NCBI RefSeq assembly: GCF_035594125.1
Contig: NC_087185.1
Location: 10,742,501 to 10,806,500 of the forward strand
From: Scylla paramamosain
Taxonomy: Eukaryota; Arthropoda; Malacostraca; Decapoda; Portunidae
DNA: 64,000 nucleotides
Reading direction: 5' to 3'
The position numbers and the translations under genes are program-made. Shown piece by piece: positions 1 to 14,100 of the stretch (the stretch's first letter is position 1; each line of letters opens with the position of its first letter). The notes below the pieces were generated by a model. It did not search any database and was not told the DNA's origin. It was given only the letters and a program-made list of their open reading frames with translations.

Positions 1-3000
1 AATGTCCTTTCGTTTCGTAAACATAGGGTTCTTTGCATGTATTTAAGCGTTCTTATAGCTAACATGATCAAAAACACTTAAAACACGTTTTTCGTAATGT
101 TATTCTGCTTCTCCATAAAGGAGTTTTTTGCATGCGTTTTAGCGTTTTGGTATGTAAGGAGGTCAAAAACACTTAAAGGCAATTTTTTGGTAAAAGTTGG
201 TTTTATTTCCATGTAATGTGATTGCCCTGTTTTTTTTTTGTGATTTATTGCCTAACACGCTCAACCACACTCAAAAGACACTTCTGGTAATGTAATTTTT
301 TTTCCAACATAGTGCTATTTTGGGTTTTGCTAACTAAGAAAGTGAAAAACACTCAAAATACACACATTTGGTAAAGTTGTTCTGTTTCTCAATTAATATT
401 GTTATTCATGAGTTTCAGCATTTTGGTATCGAAGAAACTTCTTTATATACACGAGTTTTTGCGTTTTTTGCCTTGTGGTTCTTGTGAACCACAAGTTCTT
501 TTCCTCAAAAATAATAAGACACTCATTATACACGTTTCTCTTAATGTCCTTTTGTTTCCCAATAGGGAGTGCTTTGCATCCATTTTCGAGTTTTTTGTAG
601 GTAACATGCCCAAAAACATTCAAAATGTACCTTTTTGGTAATGTTATTTTATTTCTTCATATTGGTTCGTTTGCATCCGTTTTAGCGTTTTTCTACGTAA
701 AACACCCGAAAGACACGTTTTCAGTAATTTTGTTTTTGATTCCCGTATAGAGTGACTTGCATATTATTTACCGTTATGGTGCCTAACAAGCTGAAAAACA
801 CTCATAAGACAGTTTTCTGGCAAAGACGATTAATTTCCCCATATAGCTGACTTTCCATGCACTTTAGGGTTTGGTACGTAACAGTACGAAAAAAAAAGCT
901 AAAATTAACTTTTTTTGATAATTGACTCATAATTTCCTGAATTTTGCCCAAATTTTGGCATCTCGGTACCTGTGAAGATGAAAAAGAAAGAAAAAAATAT
1001 CGTATTTTTTACTGATTTATTTATTTTTTCTCAATAAAGAGTGTTATTTGTGGCTTTTAGCTTTTTGGTAAATAATGATCTAAAAAACACTTATAATACA
1101 CGTTTCTCGTATTTTCCTTTCGTTTACCAAAAATAGGGTTCTTTGCATGTATTTAAGCGTTTTTATTGGTAACATGATCAAAAACACTCAAAATGTATGT
1201 TTTTGGTAATGTTATTCTCTTTCTCCATGAAGTGTGTTTTGCATGTGTTTTAGCGTTTTGGTATATAAGAAGCTCAAAACACTTAAAGGCAAGTTCTTGG
1301 TAAAAATTGATTTTATTGCCATGTAAAGTGATTCCCTGCTTTTTAGTCTTTTACTGCCTATTAGGCTCAAAAATACTCAAAAGACAATTTTTTGAAAATG
1401 TCATTTTTTTCCCACTTAAAGCTGGTTTCGCATGCAATTTGGGATTTTGGTACCTAAGAATGTGAAAAGCACTCAAAATTTAGTAAAGCATTTAAAGAAT
1501 TTAGTAAAGTTGTTCTGTTTCTCAATTAAGAGTGTTATTTCCTAGTTTCAGCATTTTGATATCTAGGAAACTTCTCCATATACAGGAGTTTTTGCGTTTT
1601 TTGCGTTGTGGTTCTTTTGAACTATAAAACATTCATTATACACTTTTCTCGCAATGTCCCTTTGTTTCCCAATATAGAGTGCTTTGTATCAATTTTCGAG
1701 TTTTTTTTGTAGTTAACAAGCTCAAAAACACTCAAAATATACCTTTTTGGTAATGTTTTTCTACTTCTTGATATTAGTTGGTTTACATCCGTTTTAGCGT
1801 TTTTCTACGTAAAACACTGAGAAGACACGTTTTCAGTAATTTTGTTTTGGTTTGCCATATAGAGTGAGTTCCTTGTTATTTATCGCTTTGGTGCCTAACA
1901 TGGTGAAAAACACTCAAAACACAGGTTTCTGGTAAGGTCGTTTAATTTCCTCATATGGGAGGCTTTGCATGCACTTTAGTGTTTGGTACATAAGAGTCCG
2001 AAAAAAAGCTAAAATTAATTTTTTTGATTATATTTTGTTGTTTATATAATTTTCCTGAATATTCCCAGAATTTTGGCATCTCGGTACCTAGGAAGGTGAA
2101 AAAAAAATTCCTATTTTTTTTTCTAAATATAGAGTGTTATTGTGGGTTTTAGCTTTTTGGTACTTAAGGAACTTAAAAATAACACTCATAATACACGTTT
2201 CTCGTAATGTTCTTTTGTTTCCCAAACATAATGTTCTTTGCATGTATTTAAGCGTTTTTATAGATAACATGATAAAAAAAAAAAATTACATGTTTTTGGT
2301 AATGTTATTCTGTTTCTCCATAAAGTTTGTTTGGCATGCGTTTTAGCGGTTTCGTATATAAGGAGCTCAAAAACATTTAATGGCAAGTTCTTGGTAAAAA
2401 TTGGTTTTATTCCAATGAAAAGTGATTGCCCTGCTTTTTAGGGCTTTATTGCCTATCACGCTCAAAAACACTCAAAAGACATTTTTCTGGAAATGTCATG
2501 TTTTCCCACATAAATCTGGTTTCGCATGAATTTTAGATTTTTGGTAACTAAGAATATGAAAAACACTCAAAATACACGAATTTGGTAAGGTTGTTCTGTT
2601 TCTCAATTAAGAGTGTTATTCATGAGTTTCAGCATTTTGGTATCTAGGAAATTTCTCCATATACTCGAGTTTTTGTGATTCTTGTTATTCTTTTGAACTA
2701 TAATACACTCATTATACACTTTTCTCGCAATGTCCCTTTGTTTCCCAATATAGAGTGCTTTGTATCAATTTTCAAGTTTTTTATAGGTAACAAGGTCAGA
2801 AACACTCAAAATATACCTTTTTGGTAATGTTTTTTCTCTTTTTTGATATTGGTTGGTTTGCATCCATTTTAGCGTTTTTCTACGTAAAACACAGGGAAGA
2901 CACGTTTTTAATAATTTTGTTTTTTATTCCCATATAAAGTGAGTTCCATATTATTTATCATTTTGGTGCCTAACTTGCTGAAAAACACTCAAAAGACATA

Positions 3001-6000
3001 TTTATGATAAGGTCCTTATATTGGAGGCTTTGCATGCAGTTTAGGGTTTGGTTAGGGTCCGAAAAAAAAGCTAAAATCAACTTTTTTGATAATATAATAC
3101 AATTGCCTTGAATTTTCCAAGAATTTTGGCATTTCGGTACCTATGAAGATGAATAATAAAAAAAAATCGTATTTTTTAATTTTTTCATTTATTTATTTTT
3201 CTAAATAAAGAGTGGGTTTTTGGTTTTTGGTACTTAACAAACTTAAAAACACTCATATTATACGTTTCTCGTAATATCCTTTTGTTTCCCAAAAATCACG
3301 TTCTTTGCATGTATTTAAGCGTTTTTATAGATAACATGATCAAAAACTCAAAATAATTGTTTTTGGTAATTTTATTCTGTTTCTTCATAAAGTTTGTTTT
3401 GCCTGCGTTTTAGCGGTTTAGTATACAAGGAGCTCAAAAACACTTCAAGGCAAGTTCTTGATAACAATTGGTTTTATTCAAATGTAACGTAATTACTCTG
3501 CTTTTTGGTACTTTATTGCCTATCAGGCTCAAAAACACTAAAAGACATTTTTTTGGTAATGTCATTTTTTTCTCACATAAAGCTGGTTTCGCATGCAATT
3601 TGGGGTTGTGGTAACTAAGAATGTGAAAAGCTCTCAAAATACACGCATATAGTAAGGTTGTTCTGTTTCTCAATTAGGAATATTATTCATGAGTTTCAGC
3701 ATTTTGGTATCTAGGAAACTTTTCCATATCCACAAGTTTTTGCGTTGTTTTGCCTTTTGGTTCCTTTGAACTATAAAACACTCATTATACACTTTTCTTG
3801 CAATGTCCTTTTATTTCTTAATATAGAGTGCTTTGCATCATTTTTCGAGTTTTTTCTAGGTAACAAGCTCAAAAACACTCAAAATATACCTTTTTGTTAA
3901 TGTTTTTCTATTTTTATTTTTTTTGATATTGGTTGGTTTGCATCCGTTTTAGCGTTTTTGTACGTAAAACACTGAAAAGACATGCTTTCAGTAATTTTGT
4001 TTTGGATTCCCATATAGAGTGAGTTCCTTATTTATTTATCGTTTCGGTGCCTAAAATTCTGAAAAACACTCAAAAGACACATTTCTTTTAAGGTCGTTTA
4101 ATTTCCTCATATAGGAGGCTTTGCATGCACTTTAGGGTTTGGTATATAACAGTCCGAAAAAAAAGCTAAAGTTAACTTTTTTGATAATTTTCTTTTATCA
4201 TATAATAGCCCGGAATTTTCCCAAAATTTTGGTATCTCGGTACCTATGACGATGAATAACAAAAAAAAAAAAAATCCTATTTTTTAATTTTTTTTATTAT
4301 TTATTTTTCTAAATAAAGAGTGTTATTTTTGGGTTTTAGCTTTTTGGTACTTAAGGAACTAAAAAAACACTCATAATACATATTTCTCGTAATGTTCTTT
4401 CGTTTCCCAAACATAAGATTCTTTGCATGTATTTAAGTATTTTTATAGATAATATGATCAAAAACATTCAAAATACATGTTTTTGGTAATGTTATTCTGT
4501 TTGTCCATAAATGGTGTTTTGCATGCGTTTTAGAGTTTTGGTATGTAATGAGCTCAAAAACACCTAAAGGCAAGTTCTTGGTAAAAGTTGGTTTTATTCC
4601 CATGTAATGTGATTGCCCTGCTTTTTAGTGGTTTATTGCCTAACACGCTCAAAAACACTCGAAAGACATTTTCTGGTAATATTATTTTTTTCCCACATAA
4701 AGATAGTTTCGCATGGAATTTCGAGTTTTGGTAACTAAGAATGTGAAAAACACTCAAAATACAGGCATTTAGTAAGGTAGTTGTGTTTCTCAATTAAAAG
4801 TCTTATTCATGAGTTTCAGCATTTTGGTATATAAGAAACTTCTTTATGTACACAAGTTTTTGAGTTGTTTGCTTTGTGGTTCTTGTGAAACTATAAAACA
4901 CTCATTATACACGTTTCTCGTAATGTAATTTTCCTCCTAATATAGAGTGCGTTTCATCCATTTTCGCATTTTTTTGTAGGTAACAAGCTCAAAAACACAT
5001 CAAAATATATCTTTTTGGTAATGTTATTCTATTTCTTCATATTGGATGGTTTGCATCCGTTTTAGCGTTTTTCTACGTAAATCACTGAAAAGACACGTTT
5101 TTAGTAATATTGTTGAAATTGCTGAAAAAAAACACTAAAAAGACAGGTTTCCGGTAAAGTTGACTAATTTCTCCATATATGTGGCTTTGTATGCACTTCA
5201 GGGTTTGGTACATAACTCCGGAAAAAAGCTAAAATTATTTTTTTTTATAATGATTTTTTTTTTACAAAATTTCCCTGAATTTTTTCCAGAATTTTTGTAT
5301 CTCGGTACCTATGAAGATGAATAAAATTTTTTTTTTTTTCTATAAAGTGTTATTTCTGAGTGTTAGCTTTTTGGTACTTAAGGAACTTAAAAACACTCAT
5401 AATACACGATTTTCGTAATGTCCTTTTCTTATACAAACATAGGGTTCTTTACATGTATTTAAGCGTTTTTATAGGTAACGTGATCAAAAACACTCAAAAT
5501 ACATATTTTTTGTAATGTTATTCTGTTTCTCCATAAATGATGTTTTACATAAAGGATGTTTTAGCGTTTTGGTATGTAAGGAGTTAAAAAACACTTAAAG
5601 GCAAGTTCTTCGTAAAAAATTGGTTTTATTCCTAAGTAATGTGATTGTTCTGCTTTTTAGTGCTTTGTTGGATATCACGCTCAAAAACACTCAAAAGACA
5701 TTTTTCTGGTAATGTAATTTTTTTTCCACATAAAGCTAGTTTCGCATGTAATTTGGCAATTTCGTAACTAATAATGTGAAAAACACTCAAAACACACAAT
5801 TTGGTAAGGGTAGTTCTGTTTTTCGATTAAAAGTGTTATTCATGCATTTCATCATTTTGGTTTGTAAGAAACTTCTCTATATACACGAGTTTTTGCGTTT
5901 ATTGCCTTGTGGTTCTTGTGAAACTATAAAACACTCATTATTCCTTATTTCTCGTAATGTTCTTTTGTTTCCTAATATAGAGTGTTTTCCATCTATTTTT

Positions 6001-9000
6001 GCCTTTTTGTAGGTAACAAGCTTAAAAACACTCAAAATATATCTTTTTGGTAAAGTTATTCTATTTTTTCATATTGGTTGGTTTGCATCCGTTTTAGCGT
6101 TTTTCTTCGTAAATCTCTGAAAAGACTCGTTTTCAGTAATATTGTTCAAATTGCTTCAGGTACAGGTTTCTGGTAAAGTCGTGTAATTTTCCCATATAGG
6201 TGGCTTTGCATGCATTTTAGGGTTTGGTACATAACTTCGGAAAAAAGCTAAAATTATATTTTTTGTTATTTTTTATTTCTTTACCTAATTTCCCTGAGTT
6301 TTGCTAGAATTTTAGCATCTCGGTACCAATGTAGATGAATAACAAAAAAAAAAAAAAATTATTCATTTAATTTAATTTTTTTCTGTATAAAGAGTGTTAT
6401 TTGTATGTTTTAGCTTTTTGCTACTTAAGGAACCTAAAAACTCTCATAATACATAATTTTCGTAATATCCTTTCGTTTCACAAACATAGGGTTCTTTGTA
6501 TGTATTTAAGCGTTTTTATAGGTAACATTATCAAAAACAATTTAAATTCATGTTTCTAGTAATGTTATTTTGTTTCTCCATAAAGGGTGTTTTGCATGCG
6601 TTTTAGCATTTGCTTATGTAAGGAGTTAAAAACACTTAAAAGCATGTTTTTGGTAAAAGTTGGTTTTATTCCCATGTAATTTGATTGTTCTGCTTTTTAG
6701 TGCTTTCTTGCATATCACGCTCTGAAACACTGAAAAGACACTTTTCATTTAATGTCATTTTTTCCCTCATAAAACTAGTTTCGCTTGTAATTTCGGATTT
6801 TCGTAACTAAGAATTTGAAAAACACTGAAAATACTCACATTTAGTAAGATAGTTCTGTTTCTCAATTAAAAGTCTTATTCATGAGTTTCAGCATTTTGGA
6901 ATGTAACAAACTTCTTTATATACACGAGATTTTCGTTTTTTGCCTTGTGGTTCTTGTGAAACTATAAAACACTCATTATACTCTTTTCTCGTAATGGCCA
7001 TTTGCTTCCCAATATAGAGTGCTTTCCATTCATTTTCGCGTTTTTTGTAGGTAACAATTTAAAAAATACTCAAAATATACCTTTTTGGTAATGTTATTCT
7101 ATTTCTTCATTTTGGTTGGTTTGCATCCGTTTTAGCGTTTTCTACGTAAAACACCAAAAAGACACGTTTTCAGTAATTTTGTTTTGGATTCCAATTTAGA
7201 TTGACTTCATTGGGTTTTATCGTGTTGGTTCGTAACATGCTGAAAAACACTCATAAGACAGTTTCCTGGCAAAGACGTTTAATTTCCCCATATAGGTGGC
7301 TTTGAATGCACTTTAGGGGTTTGGTACATAACAGTCCGAAAAAAAAGCTAAATTTAACTTTTTTGATAATGTTCTTATATCATATAATTTCCTGAACTTT
7401 GCCCGAATTTTGGCACCTAATTACCTGTGAAGATGAATAAGAATTAAAAAAATTTTCGTGTTTTTTTTATGTAATTTTTTTTTCTCAATAAGGAGTGTAA
7501 TTTGTGGCTTTTACCTTTGTCGTAGTTAATGAAATTAAAAACACTCATAATACACGTTTCTCTTAGTGTCCTTTGGTTTCCTAAAAATAGGGTTCCTTGC
7601 ATGTATTTAAGCGTTTTTATTGGTAACATGATCAAAAACACTCAAATTACATGTTTTTGGTAATGTTATTCTGTTTCACCATAAAGTGTATTTTGCATGC
7701 ATTTTAGTGTTTTGGTATATAAGGAGCTCAAAAACACTTAAAGGCAAGTTCTTGTTAAAAATTGGTTTTATTCGAATGTAATGTGATTGCCCTGCTTTTT
7801 AGTGATTTATTGCCTAACACGCTCAAAACTCTCAAAAGACATTTTTCTAGTAATGTCATTTTTTTTTCCCACATAAAGCTGGTTTCGCATGCAATTTGGA
7901 GTTTTGATAGCTAAGAATGTGAAAATCACTCAAAATACACGCATTTAGTAAGATTGTTCTGTTTCTCAATTGAGAGTGTTGTTCATGAGTTTAAGCATTT
8001 TGGTATCTACGAAACTTCTTCACATACACTAGTTATTGCATTTTTTGCCTTGTGGTTTTTTTGGTTCTTTTGAACTATAAAACACTCATTATACACTTTT
8101 CTTACAATGTCCTTTTCTTTCCCATTATAGAGTGCTTTGCATCAATTTTTGTGTTTTTTATAGGTAACAAGCTCAAAAACGCTCAAAATATACCTTTTTG
8201 GTAATGTTTTTCTATTTCTTTATATTATTTGGTTTGCATCCGTTTTAGCGTTTTTCTACGTAAAACACTGAGAAGACAAGTATTCAGTAATTTTGTTTTG
8301 AATTCCCATATAGAGTGAGTTCCTTATTATTTATCGTTTTGGTGTCTAACATGCTGAACAACACTCCAAAGACAGATTTCTGATAAGGTCGTTTAATTTC
8401 CTCATATATGAGGCTTTGCATGCACTTTAGGATTTGGTACATAAGTCCGAAAAAAAGCTAAAATTAACTTTATTGATGATATTATTTTATCATATAACTG
8501 CCCTGAATTTTCCCAGAATTTTGGCAACGCGGTACCTATGAAGATAAATAAAAAAAAAAATCATATTTTTTTTATTTACTTATTTATTTTTTTCTGAATA
8601 AAGAGTGCTATTTGTGGGATTTAGCTTTTATGTACTTGAGGAACTTAAAAACACTCATAATTCACGTTTCTCGTAATGTCCTTTCCTTTCCCAAACATAA
8701 GGTTCTTTGCATGTATTTAAGCGTTTTTATAGATAACATGAACAAAAACACTCAAAATACATGTTTTTGGTAATGTTATTCTGTTTGTGCTTAAAAGGTG
8801 TTTTCCATGCGTTTTAGCAGTTTTGTATATAAGGAGCTCAAAAACACTTAAAGGCAAGTTTTTGGTATAAATTGGTGTTATTCCAATATAATATGATTGC
8901 CCTGCTTTTTAGAGCTTTACTGCCTATCACGCTCAAAAACACTTAAAAGACACTTTTCTGTTAATGTCATTTTTTTCTCACATAAAGGTGGTTTCACATG

Positions 9001-10560
9001 CAATTTGGGGTTTTGGTAACTAAGAATGTGAAAAGCACTCAAAATGCACGCATTTAGTAAGGTTGTTCTTTTTCTCAATTAAGAGTGTTATTCATGAGTT
9101 CCAGCATTTTGGTATTTAGGAAATCTCTCCATATACACGATTTTTTGCGTTTTTTGCTTTGTGGTTTTTTGGAACTATAAAACGCTCATTATACACTTTT
9201 CTTGCAATGTACTTTTATTTTCCATTATAGAGTGCTTTGCATCAATTTTCATGTTTTTTTGTAGGTAAAAAGCTCAAAAACACTCAAAATATACCTTTTT
9301 GGTAACGTATTTCTATTTCTTGATATTGATTGTTTTCCATCCGTTTTAACGTTTTTCTGCGTAAAATACTGAGAAGACACGTTTTCAGTAACTTTGTTTT
9401 GGATTCCCATATAGATTGAGTTCCTTATTATTTATCGTTTTGGTGCCTAACATGCTAAAAAACACTCAAAACAAAGATTTCTGGTAAGGTCATTTAATTT
9501 ACTCACATTGGAGGCTTTCCTTGCACTTTAGGGTTTGGTACATAACAGTCCGGAAAAGAAAAGCTGAAATTAATTTTTTTGATAATATTCTTTTATCACA
9601 TAATTGCCCTGAATTTTCCCAGAATTTTGGGTTCTCGGTACCTATGAAGATAAATAAAAAAAAAAACTATTTTATTTTTTTATTTTTTTATTTTCTAAAT
9701 AAAGACTATTATTTGTGGGTTTTATCATTTTGGTACTTAAGGAACTTAAAAAAAAACACTCATAATACACGTTTCTCGTAATGTAATTTTGTTTCCCAAA
9801 CATAATGATCTTTGCATGTACTTAAGCGTTTTTATAGATAACATTATCAAAAACACTCAAATACATGTTTTTGTTAATGTTATTCTGTTTCTCCATAAAG
9901 TTTCTTTTGCATGCGTTTTAGCAGTTTGGTATATAAGGGGTTAAAAGACACTTAAAGGCAAATGTAATGTGATCGTTCTGCTTTTTAGTGCTTTGTTGCA
10001 TATCACACTGAAAAACACTCAAAAGACACTTTTCTGGTAATGTCATTTTTTTTCCAACATGAAGCTAGTTTCGCATGTAATGTGGCATTTTCGTAACTAA
10101 GAATGTGAAAAACACTCAAAATACACAATTTGGTAAGGTAGTTCTTTTATCAATAAAAAGTGTTATTCATGCATTTATTCATTTTGGTTTGTAAGAAATT
10201 TCTCTATATACACGAGTTTTTGCGTTTATTGCCTCGTGATTCTTTTAAAACTATAAAACACTCATTATACACGTTTCTCGTAATGTCCTTTTGTTAAATA
10301 ATATAGAATGCTTTACATCCATTTTTGCATTTATTGTAGGTAAAAAGCTCAAAAACAAAATATATCTTTTTGGTAATATTATTCTATTTTTTCATATAGG
10401 ATGGTTTGTATCCGATTTAACGTTTTTCTACTTAAAACATTGAAAAGACACGTTTTCAGTAATTTTCTTTTGGATTCACATATTGACTGACTTCCATATT
10501 ATTTATCATTTTGGTGCCTAACTTGCTGAAAACACTGAAAAGACAGGTTTCTGATAAAGT
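1..10560 (+). repeat. Satellite array, ~1.1-kb decamer higher-order units
   Basis: This is tandem satellite DNA without genes. Using the monomer J motif AACATGATCAAAAACACT as a marker, units recur near 61, 1171, 2266, 3333, 4451, 5477, 6524, 7625, 8735 and 9840, giving periods of about 1.03 to 1.12 kb. Each unit runs A B C D D' E F G H X I J, with monomers of about 82 to 99 bp. Each unit also carries a poly-A run and a T-rich TTTATTTA stretch after monomer X. The two short units (about 4,451-6,524) owe their length to a shortened G monomer. A small deletion joins A to B near 9,960. This stretch lies outside the part of the left palindrome arm whose partner is in the window. Orientation is assigned by monomer direction only. 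All open frames here are short and periodic with the repeat. Confidence 0.93.
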
Positions 10561-11160
10561 CATTTAATCTATTTCATCATATTGATTGGTTTCCATCCGT
10601 TTTAGTGTTTTTCTACGTAAAACACCGAAAAGACACGTTTTCAGTAATTTTGTTTTCGATTCCCAAAGAATATTGCATCTTAGTATCTATGAAGATGAAT
10701 AACAAAAAAAAAAATATTTTACTATTCTTTCTCTATAAAGAGTGTTATTTGTGGGTTTTTGCTTTTTTGGTTCGTAAGGAACTTAAAAACACTCATAATA
10801 CACGTTTCTCTTAATGTCCTTTCGTTTCCCCAACATAAGGTTCTTTGCATTTATTTAACACTCATTATACACGTTTCTCGTTATGTCCTTTTTTTTCCTT
10901 ATATAGAGTGCTTTGCATCCAATTTCGCTTTTTTTTTATGTAACAAGCTCAAAAACAGACAAATTTTAATTTTTTGGTAATGTTATTCTATTTCTTCATA
11001 TTGGTTGGTTTGCATCCGTTTTAGCGTTTTTCTACGTAAATCTTTTACACGTTTCCACGTAGTTTTGTTTTGAATTTCCATATAGAGTGACTTTCATATT
11101 ATTTATCGTTTTGGTGCCCAACATGCTTTTTGGTGCCTGTTCCTTCCCAATATAGAGTGC
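10560..11160 (+). repeat. Scrambled satellite block with several monomer jumps
   Basis: The regular monomer order breaks repeatedly here. Near 10,566 an H monomer runs directly into a second F monomer. Near 10,665 a G monomer start jumps to the middle of X (GATTCCCAAAGAATATTGCATC). Near 10,857 a J monomer jumps to the D'/E border. Near 11,125-11,150 a G monomer jumps back to E. The G-to-X jump resembles the one at 20,815-20,840 in the left arm, so the two are probably related by descent. No gene or foreign sequence is seen; all pieces are recognisable satellite. Confidence 0.75.
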
Positions 11161-14100
11161 TTTCCATCCATTTTCGCGTTTTTTATAGGAAACAATTTCA
11201 AAAACACTCTAAATATACCTTTTTGGTAATGTTCTTCTATTTCTTCATTTTGGTTGTTTTGAATCCATTTTAGCGTTTTCTACGTTAAACACCGAAAAGA
11301 CACGTTTTCAGTAATTTTGTTTTGAATTTCCATATAGATTGAGTTCCTTAGGTTTAATCGTGTTGGCTCCTAACATACTGAAAAACACTCATAAGACAGT
11401 TTTCTGACAAAGACGTTTAATTTCCCCATATACGAGTAGGTGGCTTTGCATGCACTTTACGGGTTGGGTACATAACAATCCGAAAAAAAAGCTAAATTTA
11501 ACTTTTTTGATAATGTTCTTATTTTATATAATTTCCTGAACTTTGCCCGAATTTTAGCACCTCGTTATCTGTGAAGATGAAAAAGAATGAAAGAAAATGT
11601 CGTATTTATTGATTTATTTATTCATTTTTTTTCTCAATAAAGAGTGTAATTTGTGGCTTTTAGCTTTTTCGTACTTAATGAACTTAAAAACACTCATAAT
11701 ACACATTTCTCGTAATGTCCTTTCATTTCCCAAAAATAGGGTTCTTTGCATGTTTTTAAGCGTTTTTATTGGTAACATGATCAAAAACACTCAAAATACT
11801 CGTACATGTTTTGGTAATGTTATTCTGTTTCACAATAAAGTGTATTTTGCATGCATTTTAGTGTTTTGGTATATAAAGAGCTCAAATACACTTAAAGGCA
11901 AGTTCTTGTTAAAAATTGGTTTTATTCCAATGTAATGTGATTGTTCTGCTTTTTAGTGCTTTATTGCCTAACACGCTCAAAACACTCAAAAGATATTTTT
12001 CTGGTAATGTCATTTTTTTCCCACATGAAGCTGGTTTCGCATGCAATTTGGGGTTTCGGTAACTAAGGATGTGAAAAGCACTCAAAATACACGCATTTAG
12101 TAAGATTGTTCTGTTTCTCAATTAAAAGTGTTGTTCCAGAGTTTCAGCATGTTGGAATGTAAGAAACTTTTCTATATACACGAGTTTTTGAGTTTTTTGC
12201 CTTGTAGGTCTTGTGAAACTATAAAACACTCATTATACACGTTTCTCGAAATGTCCTTCTGCTTCCCAATATAGAGTGCTTTCCATCCATTTTCGCGTTT
12301 TTTGTAGGTAACAATTTGAAAAACACTCAAAATATACCTTTTCGGTAATGTTATTTTATTTCTTCATATTAGTTGGTTCGCATCCGTTTTATCGTTTTTC
12401 TACGTAAAACACGGAAAAGACACGTTTTTAGTAATTTTGTTTTGGATTCCCATATAGATTGAATTCCATGTTATCTATCGTGTTGGTTCCTAGCACGCTG
12501 AAAAACACTCATAAGACTGTTTTCTGGCAAAGACGTTTAATTTTCCCATAAAGTGCTTTGCAAGCACTTTATGGGTTTGGTACATAACAGTCCGAAAAAA
12601 AAAAGTTAAATTTAACTTTTTTGATAATGTTCTTATTTCACATAATTTCCTGAATTTTGCCCGAATTTTCGCATCTCGGTACCTGTGAAGATGAATAAGA
12701 AAAAAAATATTGTATTTTTTAAAATTTATTAATTCTTTCTCAATAAAGAGTTATTTGTGGCTTTTAGCTTTTTGGTAATTAATGAACTTAAAAACACTCA
12801 TAACACACGTTTCTCGAAATCTCCTTTCGTTTCCCAAAAATAGTGTTCTTTGCATGTAATTAAGCGTTTTTATTGGTAACATGATCAAAAACACTCAAAA
12901 TACATGTTTTTTGTAATGTTATTCTGTTTCACCATAAAGAGTTTTTTTGCATGCGTTTTAGTGTTTTGGTATATAAAAAGCTCAAAAACACTTATAGGCA
13001 AGTTCTTGGTAAAAATTCTTTTTCCTCCAATGTAATGTGATTGTACTCCTTTTTAGTGCTTTATTTCCTATCACGCTCAAAAACACTCAAAAGACACTTT
13101 TCTGGTAAAGTTTTTTTTTTCCCACATAAAGCTGGTTTTGCATGCAATTTGGGGTTTTCGTAACTAAGAATGTGAAAAACACTCAAAATACACGCATTTA
13201 TTAAGGTTTTTCTGTTTCTCAATTAGGAGTGTTATACATGAGTTTTAACATTATTATATCTAGGAAACCTCTCCATATACACGAGATTTTGCGTTTTTTG
13301 CCTTGTGGTTCTTTTGAACTAAAAAATACTCATTATACACTTTTCTTGCAATGCCCTTTTTTTCCGCAATATAGAGTGCTTTGCATCAATTTTTGCGCTT
13401 TTTGTAGGTAAAAAGCTCAAAAAACACTCAAAATATACCTTTTTAGTAACGTTTTTCTATTTCTTGATATTGGTTGCTTTGCATCCGTTTTAGCATCTTT
13501 CTACGTAAAACACTGAGAAGACACGTTTTCAGTAACTTTTTTTTGGATTCATATATAGTGAGTTCCTTATTATTTATCGTTTTTGTGCGTAACATGCTAA
13601 AAAACACAAAAAAAAACAGATTTCTAGTAAAGTCGTTTAATTTACTCATATAGGAGGCTTTGCATGCACTTTAGGGTTTGGTACATAACAGTCCGAAAAA
13701 AAACCTGAAAATAACTTTTTTGATAATATTCTTTTATCATATGATTGCCCTGAATTTTTCCAGAATTTTAGCATCTCGGTACCTATGAATATGATTAACA
13801 CAAAAAAAAAAAAAATTCTAATTTTTAATTTTTTTTTAAATTTTCTAAATAAAGAGTGTTATTTGTGGGTTTTAGCTCTTTGGTACTTAAGGAACTTAAA
13901 AAAAAAACACTCATAATACACGTTTCTCGTAATGTCCTTTTGTTTCCCAAACATAATGAGCTTTGCATGTATTTAAGCGTTTTTATAGATAACATGATCA
14001 AAAACACTCAAAATACATGTTTTTGGTAATGTTATTCTGTTTCTCTATAAAGTTTGTTTTGCATGCGTTTTAGCGGTTTGGCATATAAGGAGTTCAAAAA

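Noticed and set aside
11597..11935. 112-codon plus-strand open frame in satellite
   Set aside because: It follows monomers I, J, A and B exactly. Similar frames with similar peptides recur in most decamer units on the plus strand, and equivalents on the minus strand in the right arm. They are products of the repeat, with no start context or codon bias that suggests a gene.
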